The notes under the pieces are model-generated. The model did no database searches. It was not told where the DNA came from and saw only the letters and a list, made by a program, of their open reading frames with translations. Source: an uncultured Bacteroidales bacterium (GTDB lineage: Bacteria; Bacteroidota; Bacteroidia; Bacteroidales; UBA932). From it: a stretch of DNA of 64,000 nucleotides. Below are positions 8,106 to 16,286 of the stretch, in pieces (the stretch's first letter is position 1; every line of letters starts with the position of its first letter). The stretch lies in the NCBI GenBank assembly GCA_945948555.1, contig CAMFBM010000004.1:1-64000 (forward strand), in the 5' to 3' direction. Position numbers and translations under genes: made by a program.

Positions 8106-8214
8106 CTACTCGTTCTTTAACGATTCCACCGGATTGGCGGGGGCGATGCAGGCGATGACGGCCATCACAGCCGATAGTTTCATGATGTCCTTCGCAAAGA
8201 CGCTCAGGATGTCG
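8106..8214 (-). pseudogene. C-terminal remnant of an FtsX/MacB-type ABC permease
   Basis: On the minus strand a frame ending at 8106 reads ILSVFAKDIMKLSAVMAV, then IACIAPANPVESLKNE and stop. The end ANPVESLKNE is the usual C-terminus of Bacteroidales MacB/FtsX permeases, and FAKDIMKLSAV resembles the start of their third transmembrane helix. The segment between them, normally about 70 residues, is missing, and nothing upstream is in frame. I infer an internally deleted gene remnant. Confidence 0.45.
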
Positions 8215-8252
8215 CAACTGATACGTCAAGTCGGAGACGCTAACAATTCTTG

Positions 8253-8366
8253 GGGATTTGCTCACTTTGTTTGCAAATTCCCTTGCTTGAGGAATTTGCT
8301 CACTGCGTTTGAAAATTCCCTTGCCTGAGGGATTTGCTCACTGCGTTCGCATATCCCTGGCCCTGC
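8253..8366. repeat. Three tandem 38-nt repeats
   Basis: The units begin at 8253, 8291 and 8329, each with GG(G/A)ATTTGCTCACT followed by a G/T-rich stretch and AAATTCCC or a variant. Each unit folds on itself through (G)GAATTT...AAATTCC. The third unit is the most diverged at its end. There is no coding signal. Confidence 0.7.
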
Positions 8367-8379
8367 CACGGGCGCTCTT

Positions 8380-8510
8380 ACGTTTACATTCGCTCGCGCC
8401 CTTTGGGCGCTTGCGGCGTTTTTCATAGCAATAGTTTACGTGAGCGGGGCTCACGACACTCTTGCTATGAAAAACGCCCGGCATCTTCGATGCCGAGCGA
8501 ATGTAAACGT
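8380..8510. repeat. Large nested palindrome abutting tRNA-Arg
   Basis: There is an outer perfect stem of 17 bp (8380-8396 with 8494-8510) and a second perfect stem of 17 bp (8415-8431 with 8462-8478). A central hairpin is CGTGAGC-GGG-GCTCACG (8439-8455), and side hairpins lie at 8396-8410 and 8479-8495. The outer arm ends exactly at the 3' base of tRNA-Arg. The fold would be cruciform or cloverleaf-like. Confidence 0.85.
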
Positions 8511-8583
8511 GATCCGGTTGGGATTCGAACCCAAGACCCACAGCTTAGAAGGCTGTTGCTCTATCCAACTGAGCTACCGGACC
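8510..8583 (-). tRNA. tRNA-Arg (anticodon TCT)
   Basis: Read on the minus strand: acceptor GGTCCGG/CCGGATC with one G-U pair, D arm GCTC/GAGC, anticodon stem ACAGC/GCTGT with loop CTTCTAA (anticodon TCT), and T arm TTGGG-TTCGAAT-CCCAA. Discriminator A is at 8510. CCA is not encoded. Confidence 0.93.
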
Positions 8584-8637
8584 GGTCCGTTCAAAATCAA
8601 TGTCGTTAAAAAATGATGGCGATTGACTTTGAGCCGA

Positions 8638-8667
8638 CAAAGGTAGAAAAAAAAGGATAACCAACAA
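8638..8667 (-). promoter_or_regulatory. tRNA-Arg promoter
   Basis: On the minus strand TTG (8665-8667), a 19-nt spacer and TACCTTTG (8638-8645) lie about 55 nt upstream of the mature tRNA 5' end. Confidence 0.65.
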
Positions 8668-8703
8668 AATAAATTCTGCAAGGATAATAAAAACTTGTTG
8701 TTC

Positions 8704-8779
8704 TTCCTGTCCTGTCGTCATTCCCGGTCAAAGCCGGGAATGACAATGCTGAAAGATGCCAGGTCAGGCAGGACAGGAA
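8704..8779. repeat. Nested double-stem hairpin
   Basis: The outer 11-bp stem is TTCCTGTCCTG (8704-8714) with CAGGACAGGAA (8769-8779). The inner 11-bp stem is GTCATTCCCGG (8717-8727) with CCGGGAATGAC (8734-8744). It sits just past the stop of the aldo/keto reductase gene and may act as a transcript end or be a REP-type element. Confidence 0.75.
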
Positions 8780-8782
8780 TGG

Positions 8783-9643
8783 TCAGTAGGTTACAGTATC
8801 CGGAAGACGGCATTTCCCTCCGACACCCTTCAGGGAAGAAATGGCAGCACGATCCTCATCCGACAATTCGAAGTCGAAACTGCGGGAGTTTTCTTCAATA
8901 CGTGAAGGTGTAACTGATTTTGAAAGAGGGATGATACCATTGGATGCCACCCAGTTGAGAACCAACTGCGAGACACTGCATCCATATCGGGAAGCCATCT
9001 CGACCAAAGTAGCGCATTTGAGCGCATCACCTCCTGCAAGAGGGCTCCACGCTTCAACGACCATTCCGTGGGAGCGGCAGAAATCCACACATTCGGGCTG
9101 AATCCAGCCCGGATGATATTCTATCTGGTTCACAGCCGGGATTATCCTCGCGGATTCCATCAGAGGCTCAAGATGGTAAGGCATAAAATTGGATACTCCT
9201 ATAGACCTCACGAGGCCGTCATCCACCAGCTTTTCCATTGCCTTCCAGGTCTCGGCATTCAACTGCCTCCAACATTCATATTGGGCTGGAACAGCTGGCC
9301 AATGAATCAGATAAAGGTCAATATAATCCAATCCCAGTGCATTCAGTGATGCTTCAAATGCGCGCAGGGTACGTCCGTATCCGCGATCCGTATTCCACAG
9401 TTTCGTTGTGACAAAGATCTCCTCACGAGACAGTCCTGTCTTCTCCAGAGCCATTCTCACTCCTTCTCCCACCTCTGCTTCATTCAGATAGAGTGATGCC
9501 GTGTCGATGTGTCGGAATCCGCATTCAATAGCCTTGCAGACAGATGCAGCCGTTTTCTCCGGCTCGCTCTGCCAGGTACCGAAACCGGCTGCAGGAATCC
9601 CACAACCGGAATTCATCATTATTCTTTTTTTTAGTGTTCCCAT
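8783..9643 (-). CDS. Aldo/keto reductase
   Basis: This is a 286-residue NAD(P)H-dependent oxidoreductase with a TIM barrel. I prefer the ATG at 9643 (MGTLKKRIMMNSG); the frame is open to 9679. With this start the catalytic tetrad is Asp47, Tyr52 (DTASLY), Lys81 (TTKLWN) and His114 (LIHWP). SIGVSNF, AVNQIEYHP and the NADP-binding IPLSKS are in place. It follows the gntR-type gene on the same strand by about 60 nt and so may be coregulated with the sugar locus, where it could reduce an aldose or a uronate. The substrate is not predictable. Confidence 0.9.
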   Translation of the reverse strand: MGTLKKRIMMNSGCGIPAAGFGTWQSEPEKTAASVCKAIECGFRHIDTASLYLNEAEVGEGVRMALEKTGLSREEIFVTTKLWNTDRGYGRTLRAFEASLNALGLDYIDLYLIHWPAVPAQYECWRQLNAETWKAMEKLVDDGLVRSIGVSNFMPYHLEPLMESARIIPAVNQIEYHPGWIQPECVDFCRSHGMVVEAWSPLAGGDALKCATLVEMASRYGCSVSQLVLNWVASNGIIPLSKSVTPSRIEENSRSFDFELSDEDRAAISSLKGVGGKCRLPDTVTY

Positions 9644-9704
9644 AAAAATATTATTCCGTACAAATTCAGGAATCTTCAAAAAAGTCTCCGGGACCTGAAA
9701 CCTG

Positions 9705-10733
9705 TCAGAAGGTGTGACGCTTGTTCATTCCAAAAGGAATGTGAACCCGTCTCATCTGCTTTGTATTGACCATTCTTGCGGCCTCCTTACCCATTTCATC
9801 GAAATTGGTCGAAATGGTGGTGAGACCTCCGAGGACCAGACAATCCAGAGGGGAGTCGTTGTAGGAAATGATGAAATAGTCCTTGCCGACCTCCAGCCCT
9901 GATTCTTCCGCGCATTTGGCAATCGCAAGCAATCCTGCGTCAAGTTCACTGTTCAGAAGAAGAAAAGCCTCTTTTCTGATGATTCCCTGGGGAACGCCTG
10001 TCAAAAACACAGTCTCAATTCCGCTTTCTGCTCCGAACCGGGCTATGCCTTTCTGGATATACTGGCAATAGAGTGAATTCGGACGGGTAATGACGGAAAT
10101 GCGGCTCACCTTGCGGAATTCATCGGAAACCTGCATCAGACAGTTATATGCATCTTCCTCAAAATCCTGGAATGCAACTCCATAATTGCCTTTCAGGGTT
10201 TTAATCCGGTTGTCAACAAGAATGAGCTTGCTGAACGGGATTCTTCTCAATGTTCGAGTAACTTTTTCCAGCCCTTCCGCATTGGTCTTGAAATGGGGAG
10301 CTATTACGTAATAATCAAAATTCCCGAGGTTTTCATTGACAAGATATTCAAACATCCTGACATCCTGGTTGTAGATTAGGATGGTTTCCTTGCACCTGGA
10401 ATCTACCTCACTGTTGAATCCCTCGATAATTGACTGCTTTGCAGCATTGATTTTGTCAAATAGGAACAGGACGGAAATGCTGTCTTCCCGGTTTTTCTCC
10501 CTGATATAAAATCCCTTGCCCTGGCGGGATTCAATTATGGATTTCTCCCGGAGGACTCCGTAAGCTTTCTTTACGGTTTCCTTTGATATTCCGAGTCTGT
10601 CAGACAGTTCATTCATCGACGGAATCAACTGTCCGGGGAGTAGTCTGTTGTCCCGGACTGCCGATGCAACTTCATTGACAAGTTGTTTGTATATTGCAAC
10701 TGTGCTGTCCTTATCGATATGGAAATCAATCAT
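9705..10733 (-). CDS. GntR-type regulator with LacI-like sugar-binding domain
   Basis: This is a 342-residue transcription factor. Residues 1-75 form a GntR winged helix (IYKQLVNEVASAV, LLPGQLIPSMNELSDRLGIS, KETVKKAYGVL, then RQGKGFYI). The rest is a periplasmic-binding-protein-like sensor domain, with blocks such as FDYYVIAPHF, LILVDNRI and DYFIISYNDSPL. This hybrid type includes the AraR-like regulators of sugar genes. It is divergent from the MFS gene with its own promoter at 10775-10805, and GTGGTGT half-sites lie on both sides of that promoter, suggesting autoregulation. It is the best candidate to bind the operators at 10816, 18074 and 18190. Confidence 0.88.
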   Translation of the reverse strand: MIDFHIDKDSTVAIYKQLVNEVASAVRDNRLLPGQLIPSMNELSDRLGISKETVKKAYGVLREKSIIESRQGKGFYIREKNREDSISVLFLFDKINAAKQSIIEGFNSEVDSRCKETILIYNQDVRMFEYLVNENLGNFDYYVIAPHFKTNAEGLEKVTRTLRRIPFSKLILVDNRIKTLKGNYGVAFQDFEEDAYNCLMQVSDEFRKVSRISVITRPNSLYCQYIQKGIARFGAESGIETVFLTGVPQGIIRKEAFLLLNSELDAGLLAIAKCAEESGLEVGKDYFIISYNDSPLDCLVLGGLTTISTNFDEMGKEAARMVNTKQMRRVHIPFGMNKRHTF

Positions 10734-10774
10734 ATAAGCATCTGTTAACTGTGGTGTGTTGCACTTTGTTGTGG

Positions 10775-10805
10775 CAAAAGTATAAATAAAATATACTTAT
10801 TCCAA
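10775..10805 (-). promoter_or_regulatory. gntR-type gene promoter
   Basis: On the minus strand TTG (10803-10805), a 20-nt spacer and TACTTTTG (10775-10782) lie 41 nt upstream of the start codon. A single GTGGTGT half-site lies at 10751-10757, just downstream of the start of transcription. Confidence 0.7.
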
Positions 10806-10815
10806 ATTATTTTCC

Positions 10816-10834
10816 TGTGGTGTAGTGTGGTGTA
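10816..10834. promoter_or_regulatory. Direct-repeat operator 1
   Basis: Two GTGGTGT half-sites lie at 10817-10823 and 10827-10833, spaced 10 bp start to start. They cover the expected -33 region of the MFS promoter. The same arrangement recurs at 18075-18091 and, inverted, at 18190-18206. Confidence 0.65.
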
Positions 10835-10849
10835 ATTGAAAAATAATTA

Positions 10850-10857
10850 TATCTTTG
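10850..10857 (+). promoter_or_regulatory. -7 box of the MFS-isomerase-kinase operon
   Basis: TATCTTTG lies 33 nt upstream of the ATG at 10891. The -33 position falls in the operator and lacks TTG, so the promoter may be weak or activator-dependent. Confidence 0.6.
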
Positions 10858-10890
10858 CAGTATAAAATCAATTGATAATCTCAGTCGCCG

Positions 10891-12156
10891 ATGCTAACCG
10901 ACAATCATAAAGAGCCGTCCTGGGTAAAATGGGAAGTCCTTCTTCTGCTGTGGATGGCATATCTTCTCAATCAGGGAGACCGACAGGTTTTCAATACCGT
11001 GCTCCCTTCAATCAGGGATGCACTCAGTCTTACAGACACCCAGATAGGACTTATTGCGACCCTGTTCAATCTGTTTTACGCATTTATGGTTCCTTTGGGA
11101 GGATGGGCAGGAGACCGCTTCAGCAGGAAATGGGTTGTGACTTGCTCAATCCTTTTCTGGAGTGTGGCTACGATGTTCACCGGGATGGCTTCTTCCGTAT
11201 TTGCCATTGTGCTTCTGAGAAGTGTGGCCACAGGTGGCGGCGAGGCATTCTTTGGCCCGGCGAATTATTCTCTCCTCGGACAATATCACGTCAGAACGAG
11301 GGCTACGGCAATGTCCATTCACCAGACAGCTTACTATATCGGAGTAATTCTTGCCGGATGGCTGGCCGGAGTGATTGCCGACAAACTGGGATGGCAATAC
11401 TCATTCGTCATTTTCGGAGCCGCAGGGATTGTCTGGGGTATCCTTATGGCAGCCAGGCTCAAGGACAAGCCTGTACAAATGACAAGCGGCACCGCCTCTC
11501 CGGATGAAAGACAAAAACCCGGCATACTTGACGGCTTCAGGACAGTTTTCACTACTCCTACCGCCGCAATGCTGACCCTGGCTTTTTCAGGACTGATTTT
11601 CGTCATTACGGGCTATATGACCTGGATCCCGTCCTATCTTCAGGAGGAATTCGGGCAGAGCCAGGCAGAAGCCGGTTTCCATTCTATGTTCTGGACCTAT
11701 GTCGCGGCCTTTGCCGGAGTGCTGATTGCAGGAGTGCTCTCAGACAGGCTGGCTGCAAGAAACAGGAAAGCACGTATGCTTCTGCAGGCACTCGGCCTTG
11801 CGGGAGGTTCCATCCCGCTTTTCATAATGGGAAGTTTCAGCAATCTTGTCGTACTGTATGTCTGTTTTGCCCTCTGGGGATTCTTCAGGGCATTTTTCGA
11901 TGCCAACACCTATTCGATTCTATACGATGTGACACCGAAACACCTTCACGCATCCTGCTCCAGCGCAATGATAACGACAGGATTTGCCGTGGGGGCACTT
12001 GCACCTGTGCTGCTCGGAGCAATGAAAGAAAGTCTTGGAGGATTGCAGGGCACTTTCCAGGTACTTGGGGCAATCTGGGTGGTATGCGGTCTTGTGATGG
12101 CAACAGTTGCCTTCAGTTCATACCAGAAAGACTACAATAAAATCAACCGAATATGA
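10891..12156 (+). CDS. MFS transporter, sugar/sugar-acid type
   Basis: This 421-residue inner-membrane protein has about 12 transmembrane segments. The MFS loop 2-3 motif appears as GGWAGDRFSRKWV near residue 70, and a second GDxxxR-like motif (GVLSDRLAARNRK) lies in the second half. MAYLLNQGDRQVFNTVLPSI near residue 20 resembles the anion:cation symporter subgroup that carries hexuronates and related sugars. It is first in an operon with an isomerase, a ManA-like protein and a ROK-like kinase, and overlaps the isomerase start by 4 nt (ATGA). It probably imports the monosaccharide those enzymes use. Confidence 0.88.
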   Translation: MLTDNHKEPSWVKWEVLLLLWMAYLLNQGDRQVFNTVLPSIRDALSLTDTQIGLIATLFNLFYAFMVPLGGWAGDRFSRKWVVTCSILFWSVATMFTGMASSVFAIVLLRSVATGGGEAFFGPANYSLLGQYHVRTRATAMSIHQTAYYIGVILAGWLAGVIADKLGWQYSFVIFGAAGIVWGILMAARLKDKPVQMTSGTASPDERQKPGILDGFRTVFTTPTAAMLTLAFSGLIFVITGYMTWIPSYLQEEFGQSQAEAGFHSMFWTYVAAFAGVLIAGVLSDRLAARNRKARMLLQALGLAGGSIPLFIMGSFSNLVVLYVCFALWGFFRAFFDANTYSILYDVTPKHLHASCSSAMITTGFAVGALAPVLLGAMKESLGGLQGTFQVLGAIWVVCGLVMATVAFSSYQKDYNKINRI

Positions 12157-13595
12157 ATGTAAGTTCCAAAATCCGCAAGCCACGGGCCGGTCTGTTTCTG
12201 ATTGGCTCACCGAGATTCAGGAATCTGTCCGGACCCTTACGGGGCAGCTATGGCCAAAAGAAGGAAAAGGTTGCGGAACAGATAGCACAGTCACTGACAT
12301 TTCTGGACTTGGAGTATCCGGGAATAATCTATGAAAGGGAAGATGCTCGGAAAGCCATAGACCGTTTCTTCACTTCCAAAGTGGATTTCATTATAGCGGA
12401 GTTCCTTTCCTGGAGCGAAGACTTCTCGTGGATACGCTTTCTGAGGGACTGTCCGCAGATTCCAATAATCTTCTGCAACGTTGCAAAGCCTAAAATGGAC
12501 TTTGAGACCACCCTGGACGAGGATGACTTCATCGAATATCTTTGCAGCGGTACGCTTGTGGGCTCGCTTGAAGCCTCAGGCTCAATAGCAAGAGTTCCGC
12601 GCAGGCACGTGAAGACGGTAATGGGCACGAGAGAACAGGTGAACGAGCAGATCAGGGTGTTTTCAAGGGCTGCATACACCCGTTCCATCCTGCGGGAATC
12701 CAATGTCGGACTTATGGCCAATATGAACGAGGCAATGTGGTCCACCTACATTGACAACTACGACATATTCACCAAAATCGGTCCGGAGATTCATTATCTT
12801 CCTTCTTCTGATTACAAGGAAGCCATAGACAGTCTCACAGATGTCCAGGTAAAGGAATATGCAGACAGTCTGACTTCCAGGTTCAGAATGATGGAGGATG
12901 TTGATTATGAAAAGTTTACAGGTTGTGTAAAAGCCTCCCTCGCTCTCCAGAGACTGGCTCAGGAAAGAGACATTGACGTCTTTATATACAACGACATAGA
13001 CCCTTCAACCTTCAAGGTGGCAGGATGCAGGGCCGGGTTCTACCACGACTGGTTCAATGAAAACTGCTCCGTTCTCGTGCCTGAAGCCGACACAGGAGCC
13101 GGACTTGCCACCTACATCCTAAAACTCCTCTCCGGAGGTCTTCATGTCAATTTTATAGAGCCTTTCCACATTGAGGACGATTTCGGGACCTTCGCCGGAG
13201 GACACGCAGGCCCCAATGATCACACAGACCCGCAATGGCAGGACAACGTGTTGATTGCCAGGGATGTACGTTTTGCCAAGACCAAATACAGATATGCCGG
13301 GGCTCCTTTCGGATGGTACAGGTTCAGTCCGGGCCTAAAGACCGTTGCCGGGCTATATGAGCAGGACGGTAAATATAAACTTGTCTGCTTCCTGGCAGAA
13401 TCGCTGCCCGGGAAACATATTCTGGCAACCTATTCCCACAGCATCTTCAGACCGCAGGTCCCTGTCAAGAGCCTGTTCAGGCAGTTGCTCGAAATAGGAG
13501 TCACCCAACATTATGCAATTACCGACGGGGACTGGACAGCAGAGCTGGAGGCTCTGGCCGGCATTATGGATTTTGAATTTCATTATATTAAATAG
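12153..13595 (+). CDS. AraA/FucI-superfamily sugar isomerase-like protein
   Basis: This is a 480-residue cytoplasmic protein. The C-terminal block LLEIGVTQHYAITDGDWTAE near residue 450, followed by LAGIMDFEFHYI, resembles the end of L-arabinose isomerases. VNFIEPFHIEDDFGTFAGGHAGPNDHTDP near residues 330-360 supplies acidic and His residues that could hold a metal. An aldose-ketose isomerase is the natural inference, but the sequence is far from classical AraA, so the substrate is open. It is translationally coupled to the MFS gene. An isomerase from this superfamily that has lost activity cannot be excluded. Confidence 0.65.
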   Translation: MNVSSKIRKPRAGLFLIGSPRFRNLSGPLRGSYGQKKEKVAEQIAQSLTFLDLEYPGIIYEREDARKAIDRFFTSKVDFIIAEFLSWSEDFSWIRFLRDCPQIPIIFCNVAKPKMDFETTLDEDDFIEYLCSGTLVGSLEASGSIARVPRRHVKTVMGTREQVNEQIRVFSRAAYTRSILRESNVGLMANMNEAMWSTYIDNYDIFTKIGPEIHYLPSSDYKEAIDSLTDVQVKEYADSLTSRFRMMEDVDYEKFTGCVKASLALQRLAQERDIDVFIYNDIDPSTFKVAGCRAGFYHDWFNENCSVLVPEADTGAGLATYILKLLSGGLHVNFIEPFHIEDDFGTFAGGHAGPNDHTDPQWQDNVLIARDVRFAKTKYRYAGAPFGWYRFSPGLKTVAGLYEQDGKYKLVCFLAESLPGKHILATYSHSIFRPQVPVKSLFRQLLEIGVTQHYAITDGDWTAELEALAGIMDFEFHYIK

Positions 13596-13603
13596 AGGAA
13601 AAT

Positions 13604-15478
13604 ATGAGTTTTATGTACAATCCGTTTCCCTTCGATGACCCCAAACCGGTCAATCGTCCGGAAATAGCACAGGAGACAATCTCTTCCATCATTGAGGGGA
13701 ACACAGCGGAAGTGGCCCGCAAATTTGCGAAATATGTAATAGAAAAAGCGGGGACAGCCAACCGGATTATTGCATTTGACGGATACACCACTGCACGCTG
13801 GGAATATTTTATAAATGTTCTCGGAAGAGAATGCAAGGCGGCAGGTGTGGATTTCGAAGCTATCGATGCAAATTCGGAATGTTTCAAGAGCAATGCAGAA
13901 ATCGATGCTATGATAGACCCGATGCTGGAATGGGATACGGAAATAGACCCCACTCTGCTTTTTGGCCGAATCTATAAAGGCGGTTACGAGGGGATGCTGG
14001 ATGAGCAAAAAACAGTCTGCTTCGAAAAAAAACTGGCTTCCGAAAGGAATGGTGCGGGAAAGGTAATAGCCGTGTTCGGATACGGCACGCTGATTTCGCG
14101 GTTCCTTCCTCTGTATGACATCAAGGTTTTCTTCGACCTCACTCCGAAAACTTCAATACTCAGAATCCGAAACGGGGAGTATGCGAACATAGGTAGAACT
14201 ATGCCGGATATGATAAACCGCGTAATCCGGCGTTGTTACTACTGCGATTTTGAAATGGCGGTATGCAACCGCCGCAAGCTGATTGAAAACGGGGACATTG
14301 ATTTCTACTGTCTCAGCGACAATCCTGACAAATTGCAACTCTTCCCTTTCACAAGTTTTGCCGACATCTGTGCCAGTCTTGTGAAATATCCTTTCAGACC
14401 TAAACCTTGCTATATTGAGGGGGTGTGGGGAGGATCCTATATGAAACGGCATCGCGGCCTGCCTTCACAGATGAGAAACTGCGCCTGGGTCTTTGATTTC
14501 ATCCCGATGGAAGTCAGCGTGCTGGTGCAGGCAGGGGAACATCTTCTGGACATCAACTTCTGCAGTTTTGTCTGCCGTGAAGGAGTCAACCTGATGAGCA
14601 AGACAGCCAATGAGAAGTTCCACGGATATTTCCCTATACGTTTCAATTACGACGACAGTTATCATTCAACCGGGAATATGTCCATCCAGTGTCACTCCGG
14701 CTCTGCATTCAACCGCGAGAATTACGGTGAATTCGGCAGGCAGGACGAAAGCTACTATGTGTGTGTGACCGGGCACGATGCAAAAACATACATCGGTTTC
14801 CGTGACGATGCCGACATCCCTCAATTCTTCAGGGACATCGAGGCTGCCGACAAGGAGCACAAGGAATGCGATTATCGGAAATATGTGAACTACGAGGAAT
14901 CCCGGCCGGGTCTTCAGGTTATGCTGCCGGCAGGAACCATCCACTCCTCGGGTCGCAACCAGGTCATTCTTGAAATCGGCTCCCTCACCATAGGTTCATA
15001 TACTTACAAAATGTACGATTACCTGCGCCTGGACTTTGACGGGAAACAGCGTCCGATTCATACCCGCCTCGGAGAAAAGAATGTGGTCACCCGCAGAAGG
15101 GCTTCTGTAATCCACGATCCTGCAAGCGAGGACTACATAGTTCAGAAGCCGAGAATTGCAGCCGAAGGAGAAGGCTGGAAGGAATGGATTCTCGGAGAAA
15201 ACGAGCAGTTGTATTTTTCTTTGAGACGCCTGGATTTTGAGACAAGTTGTCCTCAGGACACCCACAACGAACGTTTCCACGTGCTTGCTCTGGTTGATGG
15301 CGACCACGTGAGAGTAAGGAGCAAGGAGCATCCGGAAAGGTACTACGATATGGACTATCTGGACATTATCTGCGTACCGGCGGATATGGGAGAATATGTC
15401 ATTGAAAATCTGGGACGTGAGCCGGTAATGGTGCACAAGACTATGCTCAGGGACGGATACAACGATGTCGAACTGTAA
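13604..15478 (+). CDS. ManA-like cupin protein with a long N-terminal domain
   Basis: This 624-residue protein has two parts. The C-terminal ~330 residues resemble class I mannose-6-phosphate isomerase: MLPAGTIHSSGRNQVILEIG, then YTYKMYDYLRLDFDGKQRPI, the cupin segment that binds Zn and the sugar phosphate. The N-terminal ~230 residues begin with a nucleotide-binding-like strand (RIIAFDGYTTARWEYF) but lack a canonical GxxxxGK[ST] P-loop, so they look like a degenerate kinase fold. It starts 9 nt after the isomerase and overlaps the kinase gene by 14 nt. A sugar isomerase or epimerase role in the same pathway is inferred. Confidence 0.6.
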   Translation: MSFMYNPFPFDDPKPVNRPEIAQETISSIIEGNTAEVARKFAKYVIEKAGTANRIIAFDGYTTARWEYFINVLGRECKAAGVDFEAIDANSECFKSNAEIDAMIDPMLEWDTEIDPTLLFGRIYKGGYEGMLDEQKTVCFEKKLASERNGAGKVIAVFGYGTLISRFLPLYDIKVFFDLTPKTSILRIRNGEYANIGRTMPDMINRVIRRCYYCDFEMAVCNRRKLIENGDIDFYCLSDNPDKLQLFPFTSFADICASLVKYPFRPKPCYIEGVWGGSYMKRHRGLPSQMRNCAWVFDFIPMEVSVLVQAGEHLLDINFCSFVCREGVNLMSKTANEKFHGYFPIRFNYDDSYHSTGNMSIQCHSGSAFNRENYGEFGRQDESYYVCVTGHDAKTYIGFRDDADIPQFFRDIEAADKEHKECDYRKYVNYEESRPGLQVMLPAGTIHSSGRNQVILEIGSLTIGSYTYKMYDYLRLDFDGKQRPIHTRLGEKNVVTRRRASVIHDPASEDYIVQKPRIAAEGEGWKEWILGENEQLYFSLRRLDFETSCPQDTHNERFHVLALVDGDHVRVRSKEHPERYYDMDYLDIICVPADMGEYVIENLGREPVMVHKTMLRDGYNDVEL

Positions 15479-16286
15479 GAAAAGGCTGCTCCTTGATGTG
15501 GGCGGCACATTCATCAAATGCTTAGATGGCCGTCAGATTCCCATTGATTCTGACGGCTCTTTTGAGAGCATAGCGGGAAGTCTGTCCGATGCCGTAAGCG
15601 GTTTCTGCAATGGAGAAGGCAGCAAAAGCATTGCCGTGGCCATCCCGGGGCCCTTCGACTACAATCAAGGGCGTTTCCTGATGAAACACAAGTTTGCCTC
15701 TGTCTTTGGACATTCATTCAGAGAAGTTGCCTCAGTGCCGGAATCTGTGGAGATGGTTTTCTGTCACGATGTGGTGGCTATGCTAAAGGGGGAAATCCAA
15801 TGCGGGGCAGGCCGGGGCTATTCCAGAGTTGCCCTGATTACCCTTGGCACGGGACTTGGTTTTGCGGTTTCCATTGACGGAGAAATCCTTCTGAAGCCGG
15901 AGGGCTCCCCGTCAACAAGCATTTACTCAATGCCATTCGGCGACGGAATACTTGAAGACTATGTCTCAAAAAGGGGAATCCTGTCGTCTTATGAGTCTTT
16001 TGGGCGCAAAGTCGGGACTGTGAAAGAAATAGCGGATAGGGCTGCATCCGGTGAAGATGAGGCAGTCCGGACGTTTCTGAAAGCAGGGGCACAATTGTCT
16101 GAGGCAATTGCACCCCTGCTGCAGGAGTATTCTATCGAGTGTCTTCTGTTCGGCGGGCAGATTTCCCGTTCATTCAGGCTGATGGAGCCTTCCATAGCCG
16201 AAGGTCTTGCTTCCTGCCGTCTGAAAAGGATTTCAGCCATCTCTGATATTGACAATGCTACGTTCCGGGGGCTGGAGACATTATAA
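15465..16286 (+). CDS. ROK-family-like sugar kinase
   Basis: This is a 273-residue kinase. The ATP-binding motif DVGGTFIK lies near residue 11, AVAIPGPFDYNQG near 60, the phosphate motif ITLGTGLGF near 125, and LLFGGQISRS near 225. The Cys-rich zinc motif (CxCGxxGC) that most ROK proteins carry after GTGxG is absent; the region reads SPSTSIYSMPFGDGILEDYV. It presumably phosphorylates the imported or isomerised sugar. Its stop overlaps, tail to tail, the end of the small minus-strand ORF at 16281. Confidence 0.82.
   Translation: MSNCKKRLLLDVGGTFIKCLDGRQIPIDSDGSFESIAGSLSDAVSGFCNGEGSKSIAVAIPGPFDYNQGRFLMKHKFASVFGHSFREVASVPESVEMVFCHDVVAMLKGEIQCGAGRGYSRVALITLGTGLGFAVSIDGEILLKPEGSPSTSIYSMPFGDGILEDYVSKRGILSSYESFGRKVGTVKEIADRAASGEDEAVRTFLKAGAQLSEAIAPLLQEYSIECLLFGGQISRSFRLMEPSIAEGLASCRLKRISAISDIDNATFRGLETL

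Noticed and set aside
8080..8328. Plus-strand ORF after the AAA/PD-(D/E)XK gene
   Set aside because: Its second half is made of the tandem 38-nt repeats and its first half is antisense to the better-looking permease remnant.
8253..8366. CRISPR array
   Set aside because: The repeats are contiguous without unique spacers, and no cas genes are present.
8334..8609. ORFs through the palindrome and tRNA-Arg, both strands
   Set aside because: They translate a structured repeat and a tRNA gene, so they are not proteins.
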